51,124 nt of DNA from Candidatus Obscuribacterales bacterium (GTDB taxonomy: Bacteria > Cyanobacteriota > Vampirovibrionia > Obscuribacterales > Obscuribacteraceae). The position numbers were made by a program, and so were the translations under genes. The notes beneath the pieces were generated by a model that was not told where the DNA came from, did not search any database, and was given only the letters and a program-made list of their open reading frames with translations. The stretch is from assembly GCA_949127735.1 (NCBI GenBank), contig CASBPX010000106.1, positions 1 to 51,124 on the forward strand, written 5' to 3'. Of the stretch, positions 49,668-51,124 are shown piece by piece; the stretch's first letter is position 1, and each line of letters starts with the position of its first letter.

Positions 49668-50879
49668 TTATCTGCTGATAGACAAACTGCTAGTGCGCAC
49701 AGGCTTTAGACTGGCAATTTTTTCTTTCAGACATGAGAGTGCAACTTTCATTTGCTTGTCTTTGTCTGGCTCGTTAATGTCTGGAATGACGCCGACTTTG
49801 TTTATATCGGCACCAGCGGCTGTGAGGTAGCGGCTCACTGTGATGTGAATGGCAGCACCACCGGGTAGGCGGTTAATTTCTTGAACCAATCCTTTGCCGT
49901 AAGTAGACTTACCAACCAGAACTGCACGGCCATTATCTTTGAGAGCGCTGGCAAGAATTTCGGATGCGCTGGCCGATTCTTCATCTACAAGAAGTACGAT
50001 AGGCTGATGGGTAGCCGGTTCACCTGAAGCAATATCAGTGTGGCGGCCGTGGCGGCTGACTGTACTGACGATAGCACCACCTTCAAGAAGCATGTCTGAA
50101 ATTTCCAGAGCGTTGGAAAGCAATCCACCTGGATTGTCGCGCAAGTCAACAATCAGGCCGTCGGCACGAGAGAGTTTGCTCAAGGCAGCTTTAAATTCGC
50201 GGGAGGCATCGTTGGAGATAAAAGTGGAGAGATTGATGTAACCAATATTGTTTGGCATCATTCGAGAGCTGACTGCATGTATAACAATTTCCTGGCGGGT
50301 TATGTTGACCGCACGCACAGTAGTGTTGCCTTCGCCTTTAAGGCTCAATTGCACTGGGCTACCGGCTTTACCGCGAATTTTATCGGCGGCTTGTTCAGGT
50401 GTCATGCCCACTGCAGAGGTGCCGTCAATACCGACAATTTCGTCTTTGCAGCGCACGCCGGCCAGCTCAGCTGGGCCTCCGTCAATGGTGCGTGTGACGA
50501 CGAGACGCTGCAGGTCTTTTGTCTGCTGAAGATTAATGCCGATACCGACTATGCGTGCGTCGATGGCATCATTTTCGTCTTGAAAAGCGCGTGGATCAAG
50601 ATATCTGGTGTAAGGGTCATTCAGGCTTTCGAGCATCACTTTGATGTATTTCTGAGCATCAGCCGGTGTCTTAATTTGGCCGTCAAATTTATGCTCGAAG
50701 TCGTTCCAGTTTTTGCCGTTGAAATTGCCGTCATAGTAATTCTCGTGTACCAGTTGCCAGGCGCGGTGATAGGTATCGACCGGTAAGGCACGATGACCTG
50801 ACGCTGGCTGTTGGTAGACCGAAGTTAAGGTCAAACAAACAAGCACGACAATAGTAGCTATGCGCTTCAACTGGCTCAT
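49668..50879 (-). CDS. S41 carboxy-terminal processing peptidase (CtpA-like)
   Basis: The 403-residue exported serine protease has an N-terminal helix/signal (MSQLKRIATIVVLVCLTLTS), a helical NTD, a PDZ domain (about 110-195; GIGINLQQTKDLQRLVVTRT, then GVRCKDEIVGIDGTSAVGMT) and the S41 catalytic domain. The Ser-Lys dyad is Ser304 in EESASASEIL and Lys329 in GKSTYGKGLVQE, counting from the ATG at 50879. GLIVDLRDNPGGLL is the usual strand before the active site. These enzymes trim C-termini of periplasmic or thylakoid proteins. ATG at 50879 has AGGTG six bases upstream, so it is preferred over GTG at 50888. It heads an operon with two secreted low-complexity proteins. Confidence 0.93.
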   Translation of the reverse strand: MSQLKRIATIVVLVCLTLTSVYQQPASGHRALPVDTYHRAWQLVHENYYDGNFNGKNWNDFEHKFDGQIKTPADAQKYIKVMLESLNDPYTRYLDPRAFQDENDAIDARIVGIGINLQQTKDLQRLVVTRTIDGGPAELAGVRCKDEIVGIDGTSAVGMTPEQAADKIRGKAGSPVQLSLKGEGNTTVRAVNITRQEIVIHAVSSRMMPNNIGYINLSTFISNDASREFKAALSKLSRADGLIVDLRDNPGGLLSNALEISDMLLEGGAIVSTVSRHGRHTDIASGEPATHQPIVLLVDEESASASEILASALKDNGRAVLVGKSTYGKGLVQEINRLPGGAAIHITVSRYLTAAGADINKVGVIPDINEPDKDKQMKVALSCLKEKIASLKPVRTSSLSISR

Positions 50880-51016
50880 AGAGAACACCTGAATATGAAA
50901 GTAAGACCGAACCGTTTACGCCTCACCCGAGGGAAGCATCACTATGTTCGTATCTCTTTTATTCCCACCAATAAAGATTTTCATCGCCTGAAGATTAAAC
51001 GTTTGCGCTTGGCAAC

Positions 51017-51115
51017 CTACTTTTTTGCACTTTCTTTTGATTTTTTATTAGCCGCATCCTTGAAGCCATATTCGGCCCAACGGCTCGCTACCTGATCCTT
51101 AACCTCTTCAGACAT
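51017..51115 (-). CDS. Short minus-strand coding end at the window edge
   Basis: A minus-strand frame reads MSEEVKDQVASRWAEYGFKD then AANKKSKESAKK and a TAG at 51017. It may be a 32-residue protein beginning at the ATG at 51115, or the C-terminus of a longer gene, since the frame stays open to the window edge (PIV before the Met). The Lys-rich end looks like a genuine protein C-terminus. No family is assigned, and no Shine-Dalgarno sequence can be judged from the nine bases beyond. Confidence 0.4.
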   Translation of the reverse strand: MSEEVKDQVASRWAEYGFKDAANKKSKESAKK

Positions 51116-51124
51116 CACAATTGG

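Noticed and set aside
50277-50786. A 169-codon frame antisense to the S41 protease.
   Set aside because: The protease is unambiguous with all catalytic motifs; the antisense frame shows no domain.
1-51124. Search by eye for CRISPR arrays, insertion sequences, integrases and attachment sites.
   Set aside because: No regularly spaced direct repeats, transposase or integrase motifs, or tRNA-flanked repeats were found.

Overview
The window is a compact bacterial chromosome segment with 41 complete or near-complete protein genes plus two tiny ones. I see no tRNA, rRNA, CRISPR array, transposase or prophage gene. Gene content fits a Gram-negative-type bacterium: several Sec signal peptides, a TonB-C-like domain, an S41 protease, the MEP isoprenoid pathway (ispE) and the futalosine menaquinone pathway (mqnE). 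An extended HflX N-terminus of the type known from cyanobacteria, CxxC...CxxD zinc-ribbon Ser/Thr kinases and a TPR-PDZ protein with a 'RLARIEKRVFG' motif together suggest a non-photosynthetic relative of cyanobacteria (Melainabacteria/Vampirovibrionia, Obscuribacterales-like). That placement is inference from family recall; no marker gene in the window proves it.

Layout. 0.1-4.7 kb: ABC transporter (ATPase and FtsX-type permease) with a CrtC/AttH-like lipocalin protein, then a ricin-like secreted protein and an unknown protein. 5.9-10.5 kb (minus): housekeeping operon CNNM/CorC - rsmA - ispE - nth - small membrane protein. 10.5-24.8 kb: mixed genes, including surE with a DUF4013 protein, a Clp-N-only protein, an alkyltransferase-like protein, a secreted beta-carbonic anhydrase, a degenerate receiver, an HTH/zinc-ribbon protein, NurA, a DUF805-SRPBCC fusion, a GNAT enzyme, MqnE, a TPR-PDZ protein and DprA.

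24.9-38.5 kb is the outstanding region, a six-kinase island. A plus-strand group encodes a soluble zinc-ribbon kinase, a 1292-residue mostly disordered membrane protein and a zinc-ribbon kinase with one membrane segment. It collides tail to tail, with overlapping stop codons, with a minus-strand operon of four membrane kinases arranged B'-A'-B-A, the product of a two-gene duplication. All four have Thr where the catalytic loop normally has Lys, and the two B-type kinases have DFD in place of DFG. The disordered protein carries about a dozen scattered short Leu-rich motifs. Its C-terminal membrane-plus-helical module resembles that of the neighbouring kinase, which suggests a shared membrane complex.

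38.5-51.1 kb: TatD nuclease, a secreted TonB-C-like protein with a Met/Gln tail, GlcD, a SulP transporter with a possible coupled leader peptide, a small protein whose ribosome-binding site lies in a hairpin, HflX, a helical-repeat protein, and a minus-strand operon of an S41 protease with two secreted low-complexity proteins. The window ends in a short minus-strand coding end.

Convergent gene pairs repeatedly end within a few bases of each other with no room for an intrinsic terminator. Start codons were adjusted where a Shine-Dalgarno sequence, a stop-start overlap or family alignment favoured an internal start.
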